DNA from: Mesostigma viride
Taxonomy: Eukaryota > Streptophyta > Mesostigmatophyceae > Mesostigmatales > Mesostigmataceae
Direction: 5' to 3'
NCBI GenBank assembly: GCA_009746045.1
Contig: RPFO01000286.1
Span: 1-36,635 of the forward strand
DNA length: 36,635 bases
A model generated the notes under the pieces. It was given only the letters and a program-made list of their open reading frames with translations, was not told the origin of the DNA and made no database searches. A program made the translations under genes and the position numbers. Of this stretch, positions 1-11,000 are shown piece after piece (the first letter of the stretch is position 1; the number at the start of each line of letters is the position of its first letter).

Positions 1-128
1 CCCACCACCACCACCACCACCAACCACCTCCACCACCACCACCACCACCACCACCACCACCACCACCACCACCCACCCACCACCACCACCACCACACCCA
101 CCACCACCACACACCACCACCACCACCA
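1..128. repeat. CCA-type simple-repeat array (truncated by window start)
   Basis: Imperfect CCA/CACCAC trinucleotide array, interrupted by occasional CA or CCC slips. It runs into the window edge and ends exactly where the first inverted-repeat element begins. Open frames through it read as His, Pro or Thr runs (or Val/Gly/Trp on the other strand) and are not genes. Confidence 0.97.
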
Positions 129-901
129 TGTAACGACTAAAAATGATCATCAGCATCATCCACAGTCCAATATGAAAGATCTTTTACTTGGGGTTGCTTT
201 CTTGAGTTGCAGAACTTCAATGTATCCGAGCAACTTAGATTGGAATTCCACAGCACGTGATTTAGGGAATCACAACCCTTGTAGACACAAAGACAAGCTC
301 GTGTATTATGACGACCTCTGTCAGAACTGAAGGACGTCTAAGCCAAGGGGCTCTTATGAATGGACAAAAAGACAAGCTTTATATACCATGATGAATCAAA
401 ACCAACGTAGCAACAATGGCGACCCCACGGTCCTTGATATCGATCGTGCTTGTCGAGCTTGCTCCACCTTAGCCTGAAGAGAACCAATCAGAATCATGGA
501 ATTCTACACAAGATCTTCGTATCCATCCAGTCACACAAAACAGAAACAACACCACACCACAGCCTGGCAGATCTTTCCATGAGATCCTAAATCTGTCGTA
601 GCACTGAAGTCCCAAAGGAGCATTTAAGACTCAATAGTACCAACCACAAACTACAACCCCACGTGGATCAGGCCACGACCCAATGAGGGCTCCTATCAGT
701 AGTACCAACCAACAAACTACAACCCTACGTGGATCAGGCCACGACCAATGAGGGTTCCTATCAGTTGTGACAAAGTATCAGCTCCAAGTACCGTCGTCCT
801 AGAAACCTCATAACTTTCTCAATACTGATCCAAAAGTCTCGAATAAAAGCCAAACATTCACAAAACAAAGATGTAACAACAAAGTCATTTTGCTTGTTAC
901 A
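129..901. mobile_element. Terminal-inverted-repeat element, copy A (~773 bp)
   Basis: A complex segment embedded in CCA arrays. Its left end (TGTAACGACTAAAAATGA) and the reverse complement of its right end (TGTAACAAGCAAAATGAC) form an imperfect terminal inverted repeat of about 18 bp. It carries an internal direct duplication of about 64 bp at 637-766, containing ACGTGGATCAGGCCACGACC. No long open frame crosses it, so it would be non-autonomous. A target duplication cannot be read because both flanks are CCA repeat. A second copy lies at 1762-2539. The superfamily is not recognised. Confidence 0.6.
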
Positions 902-1761
902 CACACCACACCACCACCACCACCACCACCACCACACCACCACCACCACACCACCACCCACCACCACCACCACCACCACCACACACCACCACCACACCAC
1001 ACCACCACCACCACCACCACCACCACCACCACCACCACCCACCACCCACCACCACCACCACCACACACCACCACCACCCCCCACCACCACCACCACCACC
1101 ACCACCACCACCACCACCACCACCACCACCACCACCCACCACCACCACCACACCACCACCACCACCACCACCACCACCACCACCACCACACCACCACCAC
1201 CACCCACCACCACCACCACCACCACCACCACCACACACCACCACACCACCACCACCACCACCACCACACACCACCACCCCACCACCACCACCACCACCAC
1301 CCACCACCACCACAACCACCACCACCACCACCACCACCACCACCACCACCACCACACCACCACCCCACCACCACCACACCACCACCACCACCACCACCAC
1401 CACCACACCACCACCACCACCACCACCACCACCACCACACCACCACCACCACCACCACACCACCACCACCACACCACCACCACCACCCCACCACCACCAC
1501 CACCCCACCACCACCACCACCACCACCACCACCACCACCACCACCACCACCACCACCACCACCACCACCACCACCACCACCACCACCACCACACCACACC
1601 ACCACCACACCACCACCACCACACCACCACCACCACCACCACCACCACCACCACCACCACCACCACCACCACACCACCACCACCACCACCACCACACCAC
1701 CACCACCACCACACCACCACCACCACCACCACCACCACCACCACCACCACCACCACCACCA
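902..1761. repeat. CCA-type simple-repeat array (860 bp)
   Basis: Imperfect CCA/CACCAC array between the two element copies. The complementary TGG-rich strand could form G-quadruplex-like structures. No coding content is credible. Confidence 0.97.
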
Positions 1762-2539
1762 TGTAACGACTAAAAATGATCATCAGCATCATCCACAGTC
1801 CAATATGAAAGATCTTTTACTTGGGTTGCTTTCTTGAGTTGCAGAACTTCAAGTATCCGAGCAACGTTGAGATGGAAATTCCACAGCACGTGATTTAGGG
1901 AATCACAACCCCTTGTAGACACAAAGACAAGCTCGTGTATAGACGACCTCTGTCAGAACTGAAGGACGTCTATAGCCAAGGGGCTCTTATGAATGGACAA
2001 CAAAGACAAGCTTTATTATACCATGATGAATCAAAACCAACGTAGCAACAATGGCGACCCCACGTCCTTGATATCGACGTGCTTGTCGAGCTTGCTCCAA
2101 CCTTAGCCTGAAGAGAACCAATCAGAATCATGGAATTCTACACAAGATCTTCGTATCCATCCTAGTCACACAAAACAGAACAACACCACACACAGCCTGG
2201 CAGAATCTTTCCATGAGATCCTAAATCTGTCGTAGCACTGAAGTCCCAAAGGAGCATTTAAGACTCAATAGTACCAACCACAAACTACAACCCCACGTGG
2301 ATCAGGCCACGACCAATGAGGGCTCCTATCAGTAGTACCAACCAACAAACTACAACCCTACGTGGATCAGGCCACGACCAATGAGGGTTCCTATCAGTTG
2401 GTTGACAAAGTATCAGCTCCAAGTACCGTCGTCTTAGAAACCTCATAACTTTCTCAATACTGATCCAAAAGTCCTCGAATAAAAGCCAAACATTCACAAA
2501 ACAAAGGATGTAACAACAAAGTCATTTTTGCTTGTTACA
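1762..2539. mobile_element. Terminal-inverted-repeat element, copy B (~778 bp)
   Basis: Near-identical to copy A at 129-901, differing by scattered substitutions and 1-2 base indels. The right end here has five A/T bases in the inverted repeat, which improves the match to the left end (15 of 18). The internal ~64-bp duplication is at about 2270-2402. The start-to-start distance between copies is 1,633 bp. The pair could be two insertions or one tandem duplication of element plus array. Confidence 0.6.
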
Positions 2540-4329
2540 CACCACCACCACCACCACCACCACCACCACCACCACCACCACCACCACCACCACCACCACC
2601 ACCACCACCACCACCACCACCACCACCACCACCACCACCACCACCACACCACCACCACCACCACCACCACCACACCACCACCACCACCACCACCACCACC
2701 ACCACCACCACCACCACCACCACCACCACCACCACCACCACCACCACCACCACCACCACCACCACCACCACCACCACCACCACCACCACCACCACCACCA
2801 CCACCACCTGACCACCACCACCACCACCACCACCACCACCACCACCACCACCACACACCACCACCACCACCACCACCACCACCACCACCACCACCACCAC
2901 CACCACACCACCACCACCACCACCACCACCACCACCACCACCACCACCACCACCACCACCACCACCACCACCACCACCACCACCACCACCACCACCACCA
3001 CCACCACCACCACCACCACCACCGCCGCCGCCGCCGCCGCCACCACCACCACCACCACACCACCACCACCACCACCACCACCACCCACCACCACCACCAC
3101 CACACCACCACCACCACCACCACCACCCCACCACCACCACCACCACCACCACCACCACCACCACCACCACCACCACCACCACCACCACCACCACCACCAC
3201 CACCACCACCACCACCACCACCACCACCACCACCCCACCACCACCACCACCACCACCACCACCACACCACCACCACCACCACCACCACCACCACACCACC
3301 ACCACCACCACCACCACCACCACCACCACCACCACCACCACCACCACCACCACCACCACCACCACCACCACCACCACCACCACCACCACACCACCACCAC
3401 CACCACACCACCACCACCACCACACACCACCACACCCACCAACCACCACCACCACCACCACCACCACCACCACCACCCACCACCACCACCACCACACCAC
3501 CACCACCACACCACCACACCACCACCACCACCACACCACCACCACCACCACCACCACCACCACCACCACCACCACCACCACCACCACCACCACCACCACC
3601 ACCACCACCACCACCACCACCACCACCACCACCACCACACCACCACCACCACCACCACCACCACCACCACCACCACCACCACCACACCACACACCACCAC
3701 CACACCACCACCACCCCACCACCACCACCACCACCACCACCACCACCACCACCACCACACCACCACCACCACCACCACCACCACCACCACCACCACCACC
3801 ACCACACCACCACCACCACCACCACACCACCACCACCACCACCACCACCACCACCACCACCACCACCACCACCACCACCACCACCACCACCACCACCACA
3901 CCACCACCACCACCACCACCACCACCACCACCACCACCACCACCACCACCACCACCACACCACCACCACCACCACCACCACCACCACCACCACACCACCA
4001 CCACCACCACCACCACCACCACCACCACCACCACCACCACCACACCACCACCACCACCACCACCACCACCACACCACCACCACCACCACCACCACCACAC
4101 CACCACCCCACCACCACCACCACCACCACCACCACACCACCACCACCACCACCACCACCACCACCACCACCACCACCACCACCACACCACCACCACCACC
4201 ACCACCACCACCACCACCACCACCACCACACCACCACCACCACCACCACCACCACCACCACCACCACCACCACCACCACCACCACCACCACCCACCACCA
4301 CCACACCACCACCACCACCACCACCACCA
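2540..4329. repeat. CCA-type simple-repeat array (1.8 kb)
   Basis: The longest CCA array in the window. It contains a short CCG run (six units) at about 3023-3041 and one CCTGACC interruption near 2808. It ends at ACCATGG, where unique sequence starts. The long frames on both strands are homopolymeric artefacts. Confidence 0.97.
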
Positions 4330-4390
4330 TGGTATGCTCCTGTTTTCTCCCCACGGGGCCCGCGGCCCGTTGCTAGCCAGGGTAGAAGTC

Positions 4391-4622
4391 CGCAGGCGGA
4401 GGTTATCGGTCCTGAGGATAGCCGCTGCACTACCGCCTCGTCTGCCATTACAGTAGGGGACAGCTCGGATGAGGATTACATCCCCATCTAGTGCTTAACG
4501 GTTGGGGGATGATGCAGACGATATTTGTTTAAACTTTTGTGTAATTATTTTTCTAATGAGATTAGCATAGTACTCCGTGGCATTCCTTTGCGCATGACAC
4601 GCAAGTACTTACTTACTTACTT
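4391..4622 (+). mobile_element. 5'-truncated retroelement copy ending in an ACTT-repeat tail
   Basis: Closely matches the 3' part of the element at 20862-21096: the last ~31 codons of its small ORF (ending in a short acidic tail, then CIPI or YIPI and a stop), a 3' untranslated segment with a TGTAA motif at 4540-4544, and a terminal (ACTT)n tail. The 5' end is cut off. 5' truncation plus a short-repeat tail is typical of non-LTR (LINE-like) insertions. Class is inferred, because no reverse transcriptase is attached. Confidence 0.7.
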
Positions 4623-4802
4623 AGTCCGGATGGCTTGGAGTTGCTATCTGCAACTCCAGACCTGGGCGAGTGAGTCGCACCACTTGCCTTCGCGGGTGAA
4701 GTAACTGCGTAGAAAACTACCTCATCGGGTACTCCGTGGCATGCCTTCACTGCATGTCCACCCGCTTACTTGCATGTGCATAAAAAAAAAAAAAAAAAAA
4801 AA
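4623..4802 (+). mobile_element. Related retroposon-like fragment with poly(A) tail
   Basis: Contains the same end motif as the preceding element (TACTCCGTGGCATGCCTT, 4731-4748), but finishes in an A-run of about 22 bases (4781-4802) instead of ACTT repeats. This suggests a second retroposed sequence sharing a 3' module. The body, 4640-4730, matches nothing else I recognise. Confidence 0.45.
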
Positions 4803-4930
4803 GAACTTTAATGTCTGGCTAATAATGCCACAAAATGCTTACCCGGTGGGACGCATGTAGGGTATAGAAGGCAGGCTATCATACCGAGTAGGTAGCTGAT
4901 ATAGATAGATTAGACCGGTAGGACTGTTTG

Positions 4931-5075
4931 CACCCATCCATCCCTCCATCCCTCCCTCCCTCCCTCCCTCCATCCATCCATCCATCGACTCCCCAACGGG
5001 AGCACGAGTCTAATTAATTAATTAATTAATCATACTGATTACGAATCAAGTAAGTAAGTAAGTAAGTACTTGCGT
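4931..5075. repeat. Cluster of tetranucleotide microsatellites and a reversed ACTT tail
   Basis: (CCAT)n and (CCTC)n at about 4931-4986, then (TTAA)n at about 5014-5030, then (AAGT)n at 5047-5069 followed by ACTTGCG. Read on the minus strand, the last block is CGCAAGTACTTACTTACTT, the same tail as at 4598-4621. A second retroelement tail in opposite orientation therefore lies here. Confidence 0.75.
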
Positions 5076-5126
5076 AAGAATCAAGTAACGTGCGTGTTTG
5101 CAACTTGCCCATTGAAACTCTACGCC

Positions 5127-5308
5127 GGCGGAGCCAATTTTCGGAAGAACCTCACCCTCACGCTTGCAAATTCGGGACGAATCCGATGGATGGATGGATG
5201 GATTGACGGATTTTATCCCCTATTCCTTTGTATTTTCTCACGTGTACGACCTTGTAAGCTTCGCCAATTCTGGCTAACCTAACAGTTCTTCCGAAAATTG
5301 GCTCCGCC
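5127..5308. repeat. Small element with perfect 24-bp inverted repeats (MITE- or hairpin-like)
   Basis: 5127-5150 and 5285-5308 are exact reverse complements over 24 bases (beginning GGCGGAGCCAATTTTCGG), separated by 134 bp that include a (GATG)n microsatellite at about 5184-5204. No clear target-site duplication flanks the arms. No protein is encoded. It could be a short non-autonomous DNA transposon or a fold-back structure. Confidence 0.6.
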
Positions 5309-5975
5309 TGATAACTTGACACTAGGCTCTGCCCTTGGAATCCACTCACATTGGAAAACACATGGACTTCCATGTCAAAGTTATGGCATTAACAACCTCC
5401 TGCTGAATATTCCAGAAACAATGCGTCATTTCATATGCACAGCGCTGAGCACAGGGCCCCTGCTCTTCCACGTCCTGGGCTCAGTACACCCCGGGTTTAT
5501 GCCGCACACAAAGTACACATGCGGCGTTCCAGATGCCAGGCCATGCCAGCATTGCCAGCTCTGGCGGTTTAGAGACTGCACCAGATCACGTGCTTCTGTG
5601 GATACAAAAGATATCCCACACAGGGCCTTCCTACAGACCCCTTGCAGACCTATTACTTGCTAGCTATTAACAAGCGCTTGCCCTACGAGACTTTGCCCCT
5701 TCAGCAAAGGTAGTAAATTACAAAAATTACGGCACTGGCTGCATCTTGCCGGCACAACCGCGGTTGGGTGGCAGCTCGCCATTTGCCTGTACCTACAAGA
5801 ACAAACAGACCATTTTGATGCCTCAGCATCGACTGGCGAATATGCGCAGAATAGGAATTCCTGGCTGCAATGCACCAGGAAAATCTCCACAATCCCATGC
5901 ACATGCATGCTTGTCATGGGCCATGCACTGGGCCATGGCAGCACATGAAGGCAGGGTTAAAGTAACCCGCTCGCT
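5309..5975. other. Intergenic and 3'-flanking region of the zinc-finger gene
   Basis: No convincing gene. An open frame at about 5298-5663 lacks an ATG start and any recognisable motif. The right part is probably the 3' untranslated region of the minus-strand gene ending at 5976. A short hairpin (GGGTTA CTT TAACCC on the minus strand, about 5953-5967) lies just past its stop codon. Confidence 0.5.
5718..5722 (-). promoter_or_regulatory. Candidate TGTAA polyadenylation signal
   Basis: The minus strand reads TTTTTGTAATTTACT about 255 nt past the stop codon of the zinc-finger gene. TGTAA is the usual poly(A) signal of chlorophyte algae. It fits only if the organism is of that kind, and a five-base motif occurs often by chance. 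Confidence 0.3.
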
Positions 5976-6952
5976 TTAGTGCGTGAAGCGGCAGCTGCTT
6001 CCCCGCGTGCACTCGCCCTTCTGCAAAATCAAAAAAAAAAAAAAGGCATTTAATCGTGGGCATTGTCAGAAAAATTAGCTGCTCCAGAAAACAAAAAGGT
6101 TCAGACAAGAAACAGCAATAAGAAACCTAGCAAATGTTCACTCTCTTCTCCGAGAGGAATCCAATCGAGCATGCTGCGCAAACACCAGTAACCACGGGAA
6201 TCCAACCACAATTGCTCATCAACTCTTTCCATACAGCCATAAACCGTTTGTCAGCCTACCTGGAAAGCGTAGCAAGCGCCGCCGCCGCCACCGCCGCCGC
6301 CGCGTCCACCGCGGCCGCCACCCCGACCGCCGCCACCGCGTCCACCCCCACCACCGCGGAATCCGCCACCGCGGCCGCCTCCCCGCCCACCACCACGTCC
6401 GCCTTCGCCGTTCCTCTCCTTCTTTGCGGCCTTGCAGTCGGCGCAACGGGTCGGCTTGTTGTCAAAGCCCTTCGACGCAAAAAACTCCTGCTCCCCCACA
6501 GTGAAAACAAATTCCGCCTCGCAATCGCGGCATATGAGGGTTTCATCGCCCTTGCCCTTCTGAGGCGCCTTTTTGTGGACCTTCACGGGCTCCTCCTCCT
6601 CCTCCTCCTCCTCCTCGTCCTCCTCGTCGTCGCCACCTTTATCATCGTCTTCTTCCTCCTCCGCGTCGTCGTCATCCTCCTCTTCGTCATCATCCTCCTC
6701 GTCGTCATCATCGTCGTCATTCTCACCGTCATCATCCTCTTCCGAATCATCTTCGGAGTCCCCCCCCTTCACCTCTACCTCTTCGTCGGACTCCTCCTCA
6801 TCGTCATCGTCGTCATCCTCGTCGGATGGCGCGACAGGCGCGGCTTTTGTCTTCTGCTTCTTAATGGCAGGCTTTCCGACGGGCTGAGCAGCCTTTGCAG
6901 GCTTCTCCGGCGCCCGTTTATTCTTCTTATCGACAGTTCCAGCCGGCGCCAT
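5976..6952 (-). CDS. Acidic RGG-rich zinc-ribbon / CCCH zinc-finger protein (two exons)
   Basis: Spliced CDS: exon 1 6952-6260, intron 6259-6021 (239 nt), exon 2 6020-5976; 245 residues. The ATG at 6952 has an excellent Kozak context (GCAGCCATGG), so I prefer it to upstream in-frame starts. Domain order: Lys/Pro-rich basic N-terminus (1-42), almost continuous Asp/Glu tract (43-121), zinc ribbon with C141-x2-C144 and C170-x2-C173 around FVFTVGEQEFFASKGF (resembles the 'probable zinc-ribbon' zf-trcl family), RGG/glycine-rich tract (184-225), then a CCCH finger, C227-x7-C235-x5-C241-x3-H245. The finger is split by the intron: exon 1 ends ACYAFQ and exon 2 supplies KGECTRGSSCRFTH and the stop. 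Donor is CAG/GTAGGC; the acceptor follows a T14 tract ending TTGCAG; phase 0. The RGG and CCCH parts point to RNA binding and the acidic tract to a nucleolin-like behaviour. Function is inferred. Confidence 0.9.
6021..6259 (-). other. Intron splitting the CCCH finger
   Basis: Unspliced reading ends two codons past the donor (Val-Gly-stop), leaving only one of the four finger ligands. Splicing restores the full C-x7-C-x5-C-x3-H spacing. The acceptor is preceded by 14 consecutive T on the coding strand. Confidence 0.88.
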
Positions 6953-7235
6953 GGCTGCAGGAATGGGCAGCGGAAAGGTCGGCCGCCTTCGACAATTTAG
7001 CTGGTTGGTCCGCGGGGAGGAAAATATCACCAAACGATCGGAGCGGCTAGTCAATCTTGAACGTGCGATGTGGCGGGATTTCAACGCGTCGACATCCGTC
7101 GACGCACGAACCGCGGGCCGAAAGTAATAGACCTATGATAGGATACACCAGGGATACGCCACAACATATCATTGGATCCAGGTGGGATCGGGGATGCGGT
7201 ATCAGGATCTCAGGGACTCTGGAGCCAATACAGTA

Positions 7236-7236
<1 letters not shown>

Positions 7237-7280
<44 letters not shown>

Positions 7281-7281
7281 G
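7237..7281. repeat. (TTG)15 microsatellite
   Basis: Forty-five bases of uninterrupted TTG in the divergent intergenic region. Confidence 0.97.
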
Positions 7282-7991
7282 AACTGGCGGGGCCCATTTT
7301 CGGGTAAGTCCGAGTTTAGGCACCTGGTTGAGGGGTTAAATTTAAAAGTTTTAAAACATTGCGGTCACTTACAGCTGGCGTAACAGATCCCGTACCGCCG
7401 GAGACCACCGGTACCGGTTCACACTTCAATCCCACTGAACGACTGGAACGACCAAGGGAACGACTATTAATAACCCTGTCGGACCACCGGCGGGAATATA
7501 TGTACTCAACTCAACTCAACTCAACTGAACGATAGACAAGTGCTGGGGACAACTGACAAGTGTAATCACTGTAGTAGTCGCAGACAAGGAAGTGACAAGC
7601 TTCATGAGTCTGACCACGCATGCAAGGAGAGCCCGCCACGTTCACGGGCGTCGTTGACTCGTTAGCACAGGTGACCACATGACAAGAAAACTTTTAACAC
7701 TTCTAACGGCAACTGGCAGCTTCAATAATAAGGGTTTCACTGTTTCAGCGACAGCGGCACAGCGCACGCCCAAGTGGGCAAGAGCCTATTCCTGACCGCA
7801 ATATGCAAACAATTCTAGTTTACCCATTCCAGCACGTCGCCCGAATTCGCGTAGCTTATCTCGCAGTTTTGGTTGGAAAGAACGATTATCAAGCTGTATG
7901 GCAGGCGTGCGTGTGCTTCCTCATTCGCTTAGCCTTTCTCAGTTAGCGACGGTAGAGCCGTGCGGTGTAAGACGCGGGGAATTATTTCAGG

Positions 7992-8000
7992 ATGCTGTAA
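7992..8000 (+). other. Minimal upstream ORF (ATG CTG TAA)
   Basis: A two-codon upstream ORF lies 33 bases before the chosen ATG of the transporter gene. Its stop overlaps a perfect donor-like GTAAGT at 7997-8002, preceded by TTATTTCAG. It may therefore act as a translational brake, as part of a 5' untranslated exon, or as neither. Confidence 0.3.
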
Positions 8001-8033
8001 GTGGCAATTCCTGCTCGTGCATGGCTTGTGACA

Positions 8034-11000
8034 ATGAGTAACCGAGATGTATTTATCTCCGTAGATTCAGTCGAGAAAATGGACGACGTGGAGGCTGGGC
8101 ATGCGGCCAACACTGGAGCTGGTACGCACTTCTCAATGCCGGGCGCCATATCTTATGGCAGCAACGGAGCAACGACGCATCCAGACGCAGGTGTCCGCAT
8201 CGATGGGAAAGACGACGGCGACGACGGCGGCAATAATAGTGACGCTAGCACGAGCAGTAGCAATCAATCCGACCACAAGCAGCCATATTACGTAGCCCGA
8301 TACGAGGGTATTAACCTGGATTCGGGCCCGAGCGGAGCCAACAACACGCCCAAGGGCGTCTACCGCAGAAATGACCGGTTTCGGCCGAGACGACTGCCTA
8401 GCAAGTTTTCCGCTCCGCGCAAACTCAGTGGCACGTTACCGGAGTCCTCGGAACCGCCGCGCCGGCTCGCTAGCGGCCTTGCGGCCATCGACCCGGCGGT
8501 ACTGGCATCCGCCGCGCCCGCACCGTCCACGACGACGCCACGCATGGGCAACCTCACGCGGAACTCGACCTGGCATTCGGCCAGCGGAACGGACACCATC
8601 CCGGATGGCCCCGTCAACGAGGAACTTGAGACGGCGGTCGAGCAAAATTTCATGCGGTCCCTGTGGGGCCAGGCGGCCCACGTGGCCCGCAAGAGCGTGG
8701 CCCTTGAGAAAAAGCGGCCCGAGCAGCGCTTCATCGGTTTCCTGATGCGCGGCCGCGCCCAGCCCAACCCCCGCCGCCTTGTCTCGTACAACCGGGCCAA
8801 TCGCAAGCCTCCCCAGGCCCCGGCACCGACCAGCCTCTCGCCCTCCGACTCGACCCTGTCCAGTGTGTCGTCCACGGAGCCACTGTCCCCCCAGTGGAAC
8901 TCCTCAGGGGGACGCAAATCGGTCTCAATGCTGCCGGCGCGCGCAAAGCCGGCACTCCGCACCACAGTTCGGCAGCAAACGTTCTCCCCGACGCACACGC
9001 CTGTGCATTCGCTGACCATGCCGCCCGACACGACGGCGACGCTCCACATTTTTGGGCCACAGCCTGTCGTAGTGGGGGGGGGAGGGCTGGAGAGCATCAC
9101 GGGGGCTGACGTGGGGTCGGCCAAGAATGGGGAGCTGAAGGTGCTCCCCGAGGCTCCGCCAGGTGGACACGGGGTCTTGCTGAGCTACCAGGAGAAGCCC
9201 ACCACGGTACGTGGGTGGGTGTTGCAAGTCCTTATAACCTAGGTGAGGGGGGAGGATCATGTGGTCATAATTAGAAGTCTGCGGCGGTCGGTACGCAGGG
9301 AACGCTTCCCGGTCTTGAAAAACGTTCGCATTTGTCTTCTTCTTCTTCTTCTTCTTTTGTTCTAGAGACGGTGATATTGAGGAGCAAGTACTTGCCGTTT
9401 GGATCGTGGCAACCGAGGTGGTCTTGAGTGGCTGGGGACGATTATCTGTGGTACGATTTCGCTCAGGTGCTAAGGGTAGTGGTAGCATGCGCACTAGAAG
9501 GTGCCTAGCGGATGCACATATGTCTTCCATTTGTAAATATCTTGTTTTCAATGCTGGCGTTTAATGCATGTTCTCAGTGCTTTTATCTATCGTGTCGGTG
9601 CCCTGTGTTCCTCGTGTTGGTTATACCAGATTAACCTGTTTCTTATCATTCCTTCTTGTTCCTTATCATTCCTTATCGTTCCTTCTTGTTCCTTATTATT
9701 CCTTATCGTTCCTTCTTGTTCCTTGTTATTCATTATCGTTCCTTCTTGTTCCTTGTTATTCATTATCATTCCTTCTTGTTCCTTGTTGTTCATTATCATT
9801 CCTCATTGTTCCTTATGATTCACTATCATTCCTGCTTGTTCCTTGTTGTTCATAATCATTCCTCATTGTTCATAATCATTTCAAGGAATGTTTAAGGCAA
9901 TTCTTTACCTTTCTATGTATAACAGTACCTGCGACATCGATTATCATTTGGCTTAACATATGATAACCACATGTCACCAGTCGCTGGGCGAGTCAGGCTC
10001 CAGGCTCGCCTAAACAATTGCTAACGATAACAGTTGACAAGTCCTTTCAATCTCAACACCCCTTTGCACTCCCGCCGCACCCGCTGGGCAAGCAAGGCTC
10101 CACGCTGGGCTATCCTTGCTATAACTAGCTGTATAACTCTCTGCTGCATAACTAGTTGCTGTTTAACTACGTGCTCAATAATTAGCTGTATAGAAGCTTG
10201 CTGTATAACTACATGCTGCATAACTGCGTGCTGTATGACAACTTGCTGTACACTAGTTGGTATAACGAACGCCACCTCTTGTTTCTTAAATACCCCTTCG
10301 CCTACCCATCACAGCCGCTCAGCAAGCAAAAGTCTCAGCTCGAGTCGGTTGCGCATGGCAAGGGCCGCAGCTCGTTCAAGAGCCACATGGGGGGCAAGCC
10401 TGGGCCCAAGAAGTGGGAGGAGCCGTCCGATTGGGAGGATGGCCTCATTTTTGGCTTCCGACTGGACGGAAGCGGCGGCGCTAAGAACATCACGTTGGCC
10501 GACTGGATCACCAACCCAGGTCTGGTCACTTATCATCCGTGATACTCTCAGTTTTACCAGGGATTGGGCTGGAATTATTGCGGGGGGGTGGGGTGGGGGT
10601 GGGGGGGGGAGGCTTTTGGGTGGGGAGGATGCATGCTCGCATGTCGCTAGTATACGCCGCAAGTGAATGGGTAGCCATGGAGGTAAGGAGGTAAGCACAC
10701 GCTCATGCGAAGGCCCGTAAGACAGCCAGCACAGGCTTGAGATTACGACGATCTGTACCTTGAAATTTAGTACTAGTGTTCGGATTCTTCCAGATTTCTG
10801 GCCTGCCCTGGTTGTCTCTTTGATAGTACTGTACGGGCGTAGCTTCAGGAAGGGCATGGTATGAAGTTCGGGGTACCTTTGTGTCCGGGAAAAATGTAGG
10901 AAGTCGTCGTGAGCGATTCGTGCAGTTGTCAAGACGTGCAGCTGGTGGCTGATAAGTTGCATGACGTGTGGCTGTTGGGACGATAGCGGGTGGGTGATCG

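Larger units (their letters stand above)
6953..8033. promoter_or_regulatory. Divergent intergenic region between two head-to-head genes
   Basis: About 1.1 kb between the ATG of the zinc-finger gene (minus) and that of the transporter gene (plus), so it should hold both promoters. No clear TATA box is assignable to either. It contains a (TTG)15 microsatellite at 7237-7281 and a CTCAA pentamer run at 7504-7526. The rest shows no gene. Confidence 0.5.

Noticed and set aside
808-4456. Long open frames of several hundred codons in the CCA arrays, both strands
   Set aside because: They are translations of a trinucleotide repeat (His/Pro/Thr or Val/Gly/Trp runs), without other sequence, starts or codon structure.
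5298-5663. 121-codon plus frame
   Set aside because: No ATG start at its beginning, no motif, starts inside an inverted repeat arm.
6134-7000. 288-codon plus frame opposite the zinc-finger gene
   Set aside because: Leu/Val/Ile-rich translation of the complement of the acidic GA-rich tract; the minus frame has the zinc ribbon and CCCH ligands.
8360-9124. 254-codon antisense frame over exon 1 of the transporter
   Set aside because: Shadow of a GC-rich coding exon; no domain, and the sense frame splices into a conserved protein.
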